From contig JAWXVD010000005.1 in the NCBI GenBank assembly GCA_044425705.1, positions 4,898 through 68,897 on the forward strand: a stretch of DNA of 64,000 nucleotides. Direction: 5' to 3'. Origin of the DNA: JAWXVD01 sp044425705. Lineage in GTDB: Bacteria > Bacillota > Clostridia > Lachnospirales > Lachnospiraceae. Positions 24,601-31,552 of this stretch are shown here, in pieces. Below the pieces are notes generated by a model. It was not told the DNA's origin, ran no database searches, and saw only the letters and a list, made by a program, of their open reading frames with translations. Within the stretch, counting starts at the first letter, position 1. Each line of letters starts with the position of its first letter. A program made the position numbers and the translations under genes.

Positions 24601-26067
24601 ATGAAAAAACAAGATAGAGCATCTCGTAAATTAGAAAAAATAAACAAAAAGAATAAAAAGCGCTTAAAGAGAGAAGTGATGTTCACCACATATTTCTTTG
24701 TTTTTCTCTTTATGGGTATGATTGGATACCTTGTTCATTTTGTGGCAACTAATGAGCAAGAATTAATTAATAATAGTTACAATAGCCGTCAAGAATTATT
24801 AACTGCTGAAAATTATAGAGGCTCCATTTATAGTGCAGATGGGGAACTTTTAGCGTATACAGATTTTTTAGAAGATGGTAGTGAAATTAGAGAATATCCT
24901 TACGAAAATTTATTTTCCCACATTGTTGGTTTTTCTACGAAAGGGAAAACGGGAATTGAATCCTTAGCTAATTATTACTTGATTAATTCCAATATTTCAT
25001 TATCCACTAAAATTTCGAATGAAGTTGCTGGTGAAAAAAATCCGGGTGATAATGTTTATACAACCTTAGATACACAACTACAACAAATTGCAAGTGATTA
25101 TTTAGGCGTATATAAAGGTGCTGTTATTGTCACCGAAGTGGAAACAGGCAAAATCTTAGCCATGGTATCAAAGCCTGATTTTGATCCTAATACCATAGTA
25201 TCCGATTGGGATGATTACGTTGCCGATACAGAAACTTCGGTATTGTTAAATCGTGCCACACAGGGTATTTATCCTCCAGGTTCTACTTTTAAAATTATTA
25301 CAGCATTGCAATATATTCGCGAAAATCCAGATACCTATAGCAATTATTCCTACCAATGTAATGGTATTATTAATTTTGCAGATAGTTCCATTAGTTGCTA
25401 TCATGGTTCCGTACATGGTAGTGTGAATTTGATGACTTCTTTTGCTAAGTCCTGCAATACTTCTTTTACGAATATAGGATTGTCTTTAGATAAAGATTCT
25501 TTTCAAGATACGTTAACACAGTTGCAGTTTAATCAAAATTTGCCATTAGATATCAACTATTCAAAAAGTAGTTTAACTGTTTCTGAGGATACATCCGATG
25601 ATAATATGATGCAAATTTCTATTGGTCAAGGAATTGTGCAAATGACACCCATCCATCTACATCTTATTACTTCGGCTGTAGCAAATGATGGTGTTGTTAT
25701 GACTCCATATGTGTTAGATAAGGTAATAGCAGACAATGGAACTACTGTAAAGCAATTTTCTTCAAAAGCTGCGACTACTTACATGAGCACAGATGAGGCT
25801 GCAATCTTAAGAGGTCTTATGGAAGATGTTGTGTTAGAAGGTACTGCCACAAAATTAGATGGATTATCTTATACTGCGGCCGGAAAAACTGGATCTGCAG
25901 AATTTAATGCGGTGGCTGAAGATTCCCATGCATGGTTTACTGGATTTGCACCAGTGGACGACCCTGAAATTGCTATTACGATTATTGTAGAAGGTATTGG
26001 ATCGGGTGGTGATTATGCGGTTCCTATAGCAAAAAGATTATTTGATTGTTACTTTTCGGTGGAATAG
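24601..26067 (+). CDS. class B penicillin-binding protein (transpeptidase)
   Basis: A 488-residue bitopic membrane protein: basic cytoplasmic tail, one membrane anchor around residues 25-50 (YFFVFLFMGMIGYLVHFV), a short dimerisation domain beginning NYRGSIYSADGELLAY, and a transpeptidase domain. The active site has all three motifs: the serine in PPGSTFKI (SxxK), SCN in AKSCNTSF, and KTG in AAGKTGSAEF. It crosslinks peptidoglycan made by the SEDS protein encoded just upstream. It is short for the class and has no PASTA repeats, which fits a PbpA- or PBP2-like role. Start at ATG 24601, with GAAGGG a little upstream. Confidence 0.93.
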   Translation: MKKQDRASRKLEKINKKNKKRLKREVMFTTYFFVFLFMGMIGYLVHFVATNEQELINNSYNSRQELLTAENYRGSIYSADGELLAYTDFLEDGSEIREYPYENLFSHIVGFSTKGKTGIESLANYYLINSNISLSTKISNEVAGEKNPGDNVYTTLDTQLQQIASDYLGVYKGAVIVTEVETGKILAMVSKPDFDPNTIVSDWDDYVADTETSVLLNRATQGIYPPGSTFKIITALQYIRENPDTYSNYSYQCNGIINFADSSISCYHGSVHGSVNLMTSFAKSCNTSFTNIGLSLDKDSFQDTLTQLQFNQNLPLDINYSKSSLTVSEDTSDDNMMQISIGQGIVQMTPIHLHLITSAVANDGVVMTPYVLDKVIADNGTTVKQFSSKAATTYMSTDEAAILRGLMEDVVLEGTATKLDGLSYTAAGKTGSAEFNAVAEDSHAWFTGFAPVDDPEIAITIIVEGIGSGGDYAVPIAKRLFDCYFSVE

Positions 26068-26143
26068 CTTGCCTTATATAAAAAAGTGTTCTATACTATA
26101 CACAATGTAGTATGGATTTCACACTTAGACAGGAGGTATTGCG

Positions 26144-26590
26144 ATGATAGAAGCAATCAGTTGTGGCGGTGTGGTTATATACAGAGGTAAAATTTTACTT
26201 TTATATAAGAATTATAAGAAGAAATATGAAGGTTGGGTATTACCAAAAGGGACTGTAGAACGAGACGAAAAGTATCATGAAACTGCTTATAGAGAAGTGT
26301 TAGAAGAAGCGGGAATTTCAGCTGCTATTATACAATATATTGACAAAAGCACATACTCATTTACTGTGCCAGAGGGTATCGTAGAAAAGGATGTACATTG
26401 GTATTTAATGATGGCAGATAGTTATTTTAGTAAACCACAGCGTGAAGAGTATTTTGTTGATTCGGGTTTCTATAAATATCATGAAGCATATCATTTGTTA
26501 AAATTTTCAAATGAAAAACAGATATTAGAAAAAGCATATGCAGCTTATGTAGAATTAAAAAGAAAGAAACTTTGGAAGCATGAATCTTAA
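26144..26590 (+). CDS. Nudix hydrolase
   Basis: A 148-residue single-domain protein. The Nudix box is complete: G at the start of GTVERDEKYHETAYREVLEE, continuing AGI (Gx5Ex7REUxEExGU). It opens AISCGGVVIYRGKILLLYKN, typical of the beta-sheet before the box. Members hydrolyse nucleoside diphosphate derivatives such as dinucleoside polyphosphates or oxidised nucleotides; this substrate is unknown. An AGGAGGT site is nine bases upstream. A strong terminator follows, so it is a single-gene unit between the cell-wall pair and the spore genes. Confidence 0.92.
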   Translation: MIEAISCGGVVIYRGKILLLYKNYKKKYEGWVLPKGTVERDEKYHETAYREVLEEAGISAAIIQYIDKSTYSFTVPEGIVEKDVHWYLMMADSYFSKPQREEYFVDSGFYKYHEAYHLLKFSNEKQILEKAYAAYVELKRKKLWKHES

Positions 26591-26597
26591 ACTTAAG

Positions 26598-26624
26598 AAA
26601 GAAGGCGTTTATGCGCCTTCTTTT
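26598..26624 (+). terminator. terminator of the Nudix gene
   Basis: AAAGAAGGCG and CGCCTTCTTTT, a 10-bp GC-rich stem ending in a T-run. Confidence 0.92.
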
Positions 26625-26708
26625 ACTCTATACAATTATGCTTCATCAAATTTTATTCTACGCTATCGTAATCTTTATTTCTTGAGCTATAACAGAAAGG
26701 ATTTCTAT

Positions 26709-27032
26709 ATGAAATTTTATCACAAACTTTATGTGGGAGATAAGGTGAAAAATTTATTATTAATTAAGAATAAGCTGCGTATGGGGATTGGAACCATAAA
26801 GGTATATATCATTTCTCTTTCCAATGGAACTGATCAGCTTGATATTTTTCATGCTGGATTATTAAAGCAAAAATATTTACGAAGTCATACATGTTACATC
26901 ATTGGAATAGCTAGTAGCTATCAAGAGGCAATTCAAATGGTTGTGGATATCACAAAAGAAGTAGTACAAGAAACAGGAACTGCTGATATAAAATCCTATT
27001 TATTGGAAAAAATAAAGGATAAACATCTGTAA
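26709..27032 (+). CDS. conserved-looking small protein, unknown function
   Basis: A 107-residue protein, basic at the start (MKFYHKLYVGDKVKNLLLIK) with a strand-rich middle (KVYIISLSNGTDQLDIFHAG, then CYIIGIASSYQEAIQMVV) and a helical C-terminus. There is no signal peptide or clear membrane segment. I do not recognise the family. The start at ATG 26709 follows AGAAAGGATTTC; the frame is open further up but would run through a terminator. Its final codons CAT CTG and stop TAA lie inside a family A repeat (27024-27073), so the repeat probably fixed the present C-terminus. It lies upstream of two spore-associated genes. Confidence 0.7.
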   Translation: MKFYHKLYVGDKVKNLLLIKNKLRMGIGTIKVYIISLSNGTDQLDIFHAGLLKQKYLRSHTCYIIGIASSYQEAIQMVVDITKEVVQETGTADIKSYLLEKIKDKHL

Positions 27033-27073
27033 TTTTATCCTTGCAAGCAAGTAAAATTATTAGACTTAATTAT
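27024..27073. repeat. family A repeat, hairpin-2 part, with compensating base changes
   Basis: CATCTGTAATTTTATCC, TTGCAAGCAA, GTAAAATTATTAGACTTAAT aligns without gaps to the family A hairpin-2 consensus. Both stem arms changed together (GTGATTTCAC to GTAATTTTAT, GTGAAATCAC to GTAAAATTAT), so pairing is kept. It overlaps the end of the gene before it. Confidence 0.85.
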
Positions 27074-27103
27074 AAAAATTTAGAAGGGTATGGTTGTTTT
27101 TAT

Positions 27104-28192
27104 ATGTGGATGCTGCTTTTGAGTATTTTAAAAATAATAGGTGTAATCGTTCTTTCTATATTAATTGCTGTAATCGTCATATTGTTGTGTGTTTTGTTTA
27201 TCCCTATCTATTATAAAGCAGAGGGGCAATGTGAAGAGAAACCCTTTTTTAAAGGGAAAGCCAGTTGGCTTTTTCCAATAGTGAGGGGTATAGCAACTTA
27301 TGAAGAAGAATTACATTATGAGTTGCGCGTTTTCGGTATTAAGGTATATGATAATTTAGAAGAGAAAAAAGAGAAAAAAAATAAAAAGCAAAAAACAAAA
27401 AGTAAAAAAATAAAAAGTAAAAAAGCAAAAAGTAAAAAAGCAAAACGTGACAAGGTTAATAATCGTGAAGAGCATAAAACTAGAGATGAAAAAAAAGCAA
27501 TAGAAGTAGATAAAAAAGATGGAAATATAAAAAAGACAGAAGATAGTATAAAAAAGACAGAAGATAGTATAAAGAAAACAGTACTGATTCATGAGAAGAA
27601 AGTTGAGAGTGAAAAAAGTAGTTCTAGTAAGAGAGAAAATGTGATACCTTCCACAAATACTTTCTCAGAAAATACTGAAACATTAAAATCTGACAAAGGG
27701 TTATTTGAAAAATCACTAAACAAATTTATCACCAAGATAAATGCGATCAAGCAAAAAATAATAAATATATACAAAAAGATTGTATGTCAAATTAGGGGTA
27801 CTTATGGTAAAATAAAAGAGATTTTTAAGAACATATCATATTACTATGAACTTCTCCAAAGAGAATCAACGAAAGAAGTGATTCGAAATGTGTTAGAACA
27901 AGTATTTCGCTTGTTAAAACATATTTTACCCCAAAAATGGATTGTATATCTTGATTTAGGGTTTGATGATCCAGCTACATTGGGTAATGTTTTTGCTATA
28001 CACGGTATGTTATATGGAATCATTGGAAAACATATTGATATTACTCCTTATTGGGAGGAAGAAGTATTACGTGTAAAGGGTAATGCAAAAGGACGGATTC
28101 AAATCATTGTAATTATTATTTGTGCATGGAAATTATTTACAGATAAAGAGCTAAAAAGATTATTGCGTATTATAAAAAAGGAGGATGTGTAA
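27104..28192 (+). CDS. DUF2953 membrane protein (YtfI-like)
   Basis: A 362-residue protein. It starts with a long hydrophobic segment (residues 2-35: LLLSILKIIGVIVLSILIAV and on) and then a DUF2953-like strand-rich region (YYKAEGQCEEKPFFKGKASW). A very lysine-rich low-complexity stretch (residues about 85-200) includes KSKKIKSKKAKSKKAK and two perfect repeats of KKTEDSI. The C-terminal domain is conserved (VYLDLGFDDPATLGNVFAIH). It sits directly before gerW as ytfI does before ytfJ in Bacillus, so a role in sporulation or the spore envelope is likely. ATG 27104 is favoured; upstream codons lie in a repeat. Confidence 0.8.
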   Translation: MWMLLLSILKIIGVIVLSILIAVIVILLCVLFIPIYYKAEGQCEEKPFFKGKASWLFPIVRGIATYEEELHYELRVFGIKVYDNLEEKKEKKNKKQKTKSKKIKSKKAKSKKAKRDKVNNREEHKTRDEKKAIEVDKKDGNIKKTEDSIKKTEDSIKKTVLIHEKKVESEKSSSSKRENVIPSTNTFSENTETLKSDKGLFEKSLNKFITKINAIKQKIINIYKKIVCQIRGTYGKIKEIFKNISYYYELLQRESTKEVIRNVLEQVFRLLKHILPQKWIVYLDLGFDDPATLGNVFAIHGMLYGIIGKHIDITPYWEEEVLRVKGNAKGRIQIIVIIICAWKLFTDKELKRLLRIIKKEDV

Positions 28193-28579
28193 ATGGCAGA
28201 GAATAATTTTGCTTCAGTTATGGATTCATTATTGAAGGGTGTTGATACTGTATTATCAACGAAAACGGTAGTAGGTGAGGCTACACAGATAGGCGATACC
28301 ATTATTTTACCATTGGTTGATGTTTCTTTTGGATTGGGTGCTGGTGCAGGAACCAATGACAAGAAAAATGCTGGTGGTGGCGGCGTAAGCGGCAAGATGA
28401 CACCAAGTGCAGTTTTGGTTATAAAAGATGGTCAAACAAAATTAGTTAACATTAAAAATCAAGATGCTGTTACTAAAGTCTTAGATATGATTCCAGATGT
28501 CATTGATCGTTTTACTACAAAAAAACCTGAAATGATGGATGATGATAAAGCAAAGGATATTGCTTTTCCAGAAGAGTAA
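28193..28579 (+). CDS. gerW: spore protein GerW (YtfJ)
   Basis: A 128-residue protein that matches the sporulation/germination protein YtfJ: FASVMDSLLKGVDTVLSTKT, VGEATQIGDTIILPLVDVSF, a glycine-rich loop (GLGAGAGTNDKKNAGGGG) and TPSAVLVIKDGQTKLVNI. In Bacillus it is made in the forespore and needed for normal germination. It begins directly after the stop of the DUF2953 gene, whose last codons contain its GGAGG site, so the two are translationally coupled. Followed by a terminator. Its presence argues that the organism forms spores. Confidence 0.93.
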   Translation: MAENNFASVMDSLLKGVDTVLSTKTVVGEATQIGDTIILPLVDVSFGLGAGAGTNDKKNAGGGGVSGKMTPSAVLVIKDGQTKLVNIKNQDAVTKVLDMIPDVIDRFTTKKPEMMDDDKAKDIAFPEE

Positions 28580-28607
28580 AAAACATAATTAAATATTTGT
28601 TCAATAT

Positions 28608-28640
28608 AAGGGCTCTATTTCAAAAATAGGAGCTCTTTTT
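28608..28640 (+). terminator. terminator of the gerW operon
   Basis: GGGCTCTATTT pairs with AAATAGGAGCTC (one bulge), followed by TTTTT. Confidence 0.8.
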
Positions 28641-28641
28641 A

Positions 28642-28672
28642 TATAGTGACAGGTTACATGTGAAGTATAACC
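28642..28672. repeat. family B palindrome next to the gerW terminator
   Basis: TATAGTGACAGGTTACATG then TGAAGTATAACC: follows the family B order with several substitutions. With the adjoining terminator hairpin it forms, read on the minus strand, the same composite (GTTACAG palindrome, TATANAAAAA, hairpin) seen at 47474 and 52219. Confidence 0.6.
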
Positions 28673-28739
28673 TTTTTTTGTCAAGATTTGATGTCCTTGT
28701 GAATATAGTAGTAATAAAGATATCCAATTGGAGAAACTT

Positions 28740-28880
28740 ATGCGAAGAACTTTGGGCTTTATTGCATTCTGGATTGCAATAGGCATGTTAATTATGATAT
28801 TTATAACCAATAAATTGGTAGGTAGCCTTTTGATTGCATTAATTATGTTAGTAGGATATTTATTATACAATTGTCGGTAA
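28740..28880 (+). CDS. small membrane protein, 46 residues, unknown
   Basis: A short frame MRRTLGFIAFWIAIGMLIMI, then FITNKLVGSLLIALIMLVGY, LLYNCR and stop. Two hydrophobic segments are split by NKL, so a small two-pass membrane protein with a basic N-terminus is likely. GGAGAAACTT precedes the ATG at good spacing. It lies between gerW and the opposing rpmB gene, and hydrophobic small proteins are common near spore genes. Evidence is the ribosome site and the composition; I do not recognise a family. Confidence 0.6.
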   Translation: MRRTLGFIAFWIAIGMLIMIFITNKLVGSLLIALIMLVGYLLYNCR

Positions 28881-28885
28881 AAGAG

Positions 28886-28920
28886 CAAAAAAAAGAACCC
28901 ATCCCTTAGGATTGGTTCCT
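28886..28920 (-). terminator. rpmB terminator
   Basis: On the minus strand GAACCAATCC, loop TAAG, GGATGGGTTC (stem 28895-28919), then a run of eight T. Confidence 0.92.
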
Positions 28921-28931
28921 GTTTTTAAGAA

Positions 28932-29117
28932 TTAAACTCTTTCTACTTTGCCAGATCTGATACAGCTAGTACAAACGTGCATTTTTTTCGCTGCTCCGTT
29001 TACTTTACATCTAATACTTTTAACATTTGAATTCCAAATATGATTGGATCTTCTATGAGAATGGCTGACGTTATTACCGAAATGTACGCCTTTACCACAA
29101 ATATCACACTTTGCCAT
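28932..29117 (-). CDS. rpmB: 50S ribosomal protein L28
   Basis: A 61-residue ribosomal protein, MAKCDICGKGVHFGNNVSHS at the N-terminus, then HRRSNHIWNSNVKSIRC and CTSCIRSGKVERV. The four cysteines (CxxC and CxxC) make it the zinc-binding (C+) form. Monocistronic on the minus strand, divergent from the asp23-fakA genes as in Bacillus. GGAGGTG precedes the ATG. Confidence 0.98.
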   Translation of the reverse strand: MAKCDICGKGVHFGNNVSHSHRRSNHIWNSNVKSIRCKVNGAAKKMHVCTSCIRSGKVERV

Positions 29118-29170
29118 GTTGACACCTCCTAAAACAATATTAGTCTTTCTTTACGACTCACAACATTAGT

Positions 29171-29199
29171 ATGATAGCAGAATTTAAAAATAAATGCAA
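29171..29199 (-). promoter_or_regulatory. rpmB promoter
   Basis: On the minus strand, TTGCAT (29194-29199), 17-base spacer, TATCAT (29171-29176), 54 bases before the start codon. Confidence 0.65.
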
Positions 29200-29258
29200 G
29201 CGAAAAAAGAATTTATTCTAAAAATTTTCCAGTTTTTTGTGTTTTCTTCAAATTTTAG

Positions 29259-29287
29259 TTCCATTTTATCACCAAAGCGGTTATAAT
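29259..29287 (+). promoter_or_regulatory. possible asp23-fakA promoter
   Basis: TTCCAT (weak -35, 29259-29264), 17-base spacer, perfect TATAAT (29282-29287), 39 bases before the asp23-family gene. Confidence 0.5.
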
Positions 29288-29326
29288 AGGTTGTAATAAA
29301 TATTTTGTAAAAGAAGGAGGTACCAT

Positions 29327-29686
29327 ATGAAAGGAACTTCTATTAATACACATATGGGAAACATAGTGATAGATAAAGAAGTTATCAGTCATTATGCAGG
29401 AAGCGTTGCCATTGAGTCTTTTGGTGTTGTTGGTATGGCTGGTGTGAGCATGAAGGATGGCTTGGTTAAGTTATTAAAAATGGATAGTATTACAAGAGGC
29501 ATTGTAGTAAGTATGGAAGGCAATAAGCTAATCTTAGATTTTCATGTTATTGTAGTATATGGTGTAAATATTCTTGCTGTATCTGAAAACTTAATAAGTA
29601 ATGTAAAATATAAAGTAGAAGAATTTACTGGTATTGAAGTTGAAAAAATCAACATCTTTGTTGAAGGTGTACGAGTAATTGATTAG
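29327..29686 (+). CDS. Asp23/Gls24 family protein (YloU-like)
   Basis: A 119-residue protein: GNIVIDKEVISHYAGSVAIE near the start, then SFGVVGMAG and a C-terminal half LDFHVIVVYGVNILAVSENL, typical of the Asp23/Gls24 envelope-stress family. In Bacillus the homologue YloU lies between rpmB and yloV (fakA), exactly as here. Molecular role unclear; members associate with the membrane or envelope. AAGGAGG precedes the ATG. It is 13 bases ahead of fakA and cotranscribed. Confidence 0.93.
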   Translation: MKGTSINTHMGNIVIDKEVISHYAGSVAIESFGVVGMAGVSMKDGLVKLLKMDSITRGIVVSMEGNKLILDFHVIVVYGVNILAVSENLISNVKYKVEEFTGIEVEKINIFVEGVRVID

Positions 29687-29699
29687 GAGGAAATAACAA

Positions 29700-31337
29700 G
29701 TGGCTTTAAATAGTATCGATGCACAGTTGTTGGCAAAGATGTTCTTAGCAGGTGCAAAAAATTTAGAATGTAAAAAAGAATGGATTAACGAATTAAATGT
29801 TTTTCCTGTTCCAGATGGTGATACTGGTACAAATATGACATTGACTATTATGGCGGCAGCCAATGAGGTTGCTGGTTTTGAAAATCCAACAATGGAACAA
29901 TTAGCTAAGGCTATTTCTTCAGGATCATTGAGAGGTGCTAGAGGAAATTCTGGTGTTATTCTTTCTCAATTATTCCGTGGATTTACAAAGGTTATCAAGG
30001 AAGAGAATGAAATTACGATTCCTGTGTTAGCAAATGCCCTCGAAAAATCTGTAGAAACAGCTTATAAAGCAGTTATGAAGCCAAAGGAAGGTACCATTTT
30101 AACAGTTGCCAAAGGTGCAGCTACAAAGGCCAGAGAACTTGTAGACGCTGGTGCTGATGACATGGCTGTTTTTATTGGAGATGTGTTAGACCATGCAGAT
30201 TATGTATTAAGTCAAACACCTGAAATGCTCCCAGTTTTAAAACAAGCAGGTGTGGTGGATTCCGGCGGACAAGGCCTCATGGAAGTGCTACGTGGTGCTT
30301 ATGATACATTCTTAGGCAAAGAAATCGATTTTACAATTACAGAAGTAACACCAATTGCCTCTACCATGACAATGGATGCTACATCAGAGGCAGATATTAA
30401 ATTCGGTTATTGTACAGAATTCATCATCATGTTGACCAAAACGTTTAACATTAAGATGGAAATGGATTTTAAAGATTACTTAGAATCGATTGGTGATTCT
30501 ATTGTAGTGGTTGCTGATGATGATATTGTAAAAGTTCATGTGCATACAAATGATCCGGGTATGGCGATTCAAAAGGCGTTAAAATACGGCGGTCTTGCAA
30601 ACATGAAAATTGATAATATGAGACTTGAGCATCAAGAAAAAGTCGTTAAAATGGCTGAAAAAGCTAACGCTGAAAAGAAAGAAGTAGGATTCATCGCTGT
30701 TTCTGTAGGTGATGGTATGGATGAAATCTTAACAGGTTTAGGTGTTGATTATATTATTGCTGGTGGTCAAACAATGAACCCTAGTACAGAAGATATGGTA
30801 AACGCTATTGAAAAAGTAAATGCTGATAGTATTTTTATCTTACCTAATAACAAAAACATTATTTTAGCTGCTAATCAAGCCCAATACCTTGTTGAAGACA
30901 AGAAGATTATCGTGATTCCAACAAAAACAGTTGCACAAGGAATTACTGCAATCATAAATTATGTTCCAGATTTAACGGTAGAAGACAATGAAGCCACAAT
31001 GCTTGAAGAAATTGCAAGGGTAAAAACTGGTCAAGTTACTTATGCTGTTAGAGACACTGTAATTGATGATAAGGAAATCAAAGAAGGTGACTATATGGGT
31101 ATTGGTGATGATGGCATTCTTGCTGTTGATCTCGATTTGAGAACGGCTACCCTAACTATGGTTGATGAGATGATGAACGATGACTTAGAGTTAATTAGTA
31201 TTTATTACGGTGCTGATGTATCGGAAGAAGATGCTGAAGATATTCGTGAAGAAATTGAAAATAAGTATCCTGCATGTGATGTGGAATTGCAATATGGTGG
31301 TCAACCAATTTATTATTATATTATTTCGGCAGAGTAA
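29700..31337 (+). CDS. fakA: DAK2/FakA-type fatty acid kinase, ATP-binding subunit (YloV)
   Basis: A 545-residue protein. The N-terminal DhaL-like domain (residues 1-200) carries the Mg-ATP aspartates in NVFPVPDGDTGTNMTLT and SGSLRGARGNSGVILSQLFR. The middle and C-terminal parts match the rest of FakA (YCTEFIIMLTK, VHVHTNDPG, VSVGDGMDEILTGLGVDYII). FakA phosphorylates fatty acids bound to DegV-type FakB proteins so that they can enter phospholipid synthesis; one DegV protein is encoded at 33821. The start is GTG 29700 with AGGAGG. Followed by a family A repeat and recG. Confidence 0.93.
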   Translation: MALNSIDAQLLAKMFLAGAKNLECKKEWINELNVFPVPDGDTGTNMTLTIMAAANEVAGFENPTMEQLAKAISSGSLRGARGNSGVILSQLFRGFTKVIKEENEITIPVLANALEKSVETAYKAVMKPKEGTILTVAKGAATKARELVDAGADDMAVFIGDVLDHADYVLSQTPEMLPVLKQAGVVDSGGQGLMEVLRGAYDTFLGKEIDFTITEVTPIASTMTMDATSEADIKFGYCTEFIIMLTKTFNIKMEMDFKDYLESIGDSIVVVADDDIVKVHVHTNDPGMAIQKALKYGGLANMKIDNMRLEHQEKVVKMAEKANAEKKEVGFIAVSVGDGMDEILTGLGVDYIIAGGQTMNPSTEDMVNAIEKVNADSIFILPNNKNIILAANQAQYLVEDKKIIVIPTKTVAQGITAIINYVPDLTVEDNEATMLEEIARVKTGQVTYAVRDTVIDDKEIKEGDYMGIGDDGILAVDLDLRTATLTMVDEMMNDDLELISIYYGADVSEEDAEDIREEIENKYPACDVELQYGGQPIYYYIISAE

Positions 31338-31338
31338 A

Positions 31339-31414
31339 GGGTGAAAATAAATTTCCCCCCTCAGCGTTTGTGATTTCACCCTTGCAAGCAAGTGAAATCA
31401 CTGGACTTAAATAT
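31339..31414. repeat. family A dispersed repeat, full length (76 bp)
   Basis: Starts two bases after the fakA stop. GGGTGAAAATAAATTT, then CAGCGTTTGTGATTTCACCC, TTGCAAGCAA, GTGAAATCACTGGACTTAAA. Hairpin 2 has a perfect 10-bp stem GTGATTTCAC/GTGAAATCAC. Differs from the copy inside ylbJ at about 8 of 76 positions. Confidence 0.95.
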
Positions 31415-31443
31415 GAATAAATAGTACGATAACAATACAAAAG

Positions 31444-31473
31444 AAAGGGAGCTGAAATTTCAGTTCCTTTTTA
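31444..31473 (+). terminator. fakA terminator
   Basis: AAAGGGAGCTGAAA pairs with TTTCAGTTCCTTT (one bulge), then TTATTTT. Confidence 0.85.
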
Positions 31474-31552
31474 TTTTATAATTACAAGTAAAATAAACTG
31501 CCAGATAATAGGATATTCACATAAATATAGTTATTTCACGATGGGAGACTAG

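Noticed and set aside
27356..27592. Phe-rich open frame on the minus strand
   Set aside because: It is the antisense of the lysine-rich region of the DUF2953 gene, with no ribosome site.
31339..31414. Family A repeat as an ordinary fakA terminator
   Set aside because: No T-run follows the second stem, a proper terminator lies 30 bases on (31444-31473), and the same element occurs inside a coding region.
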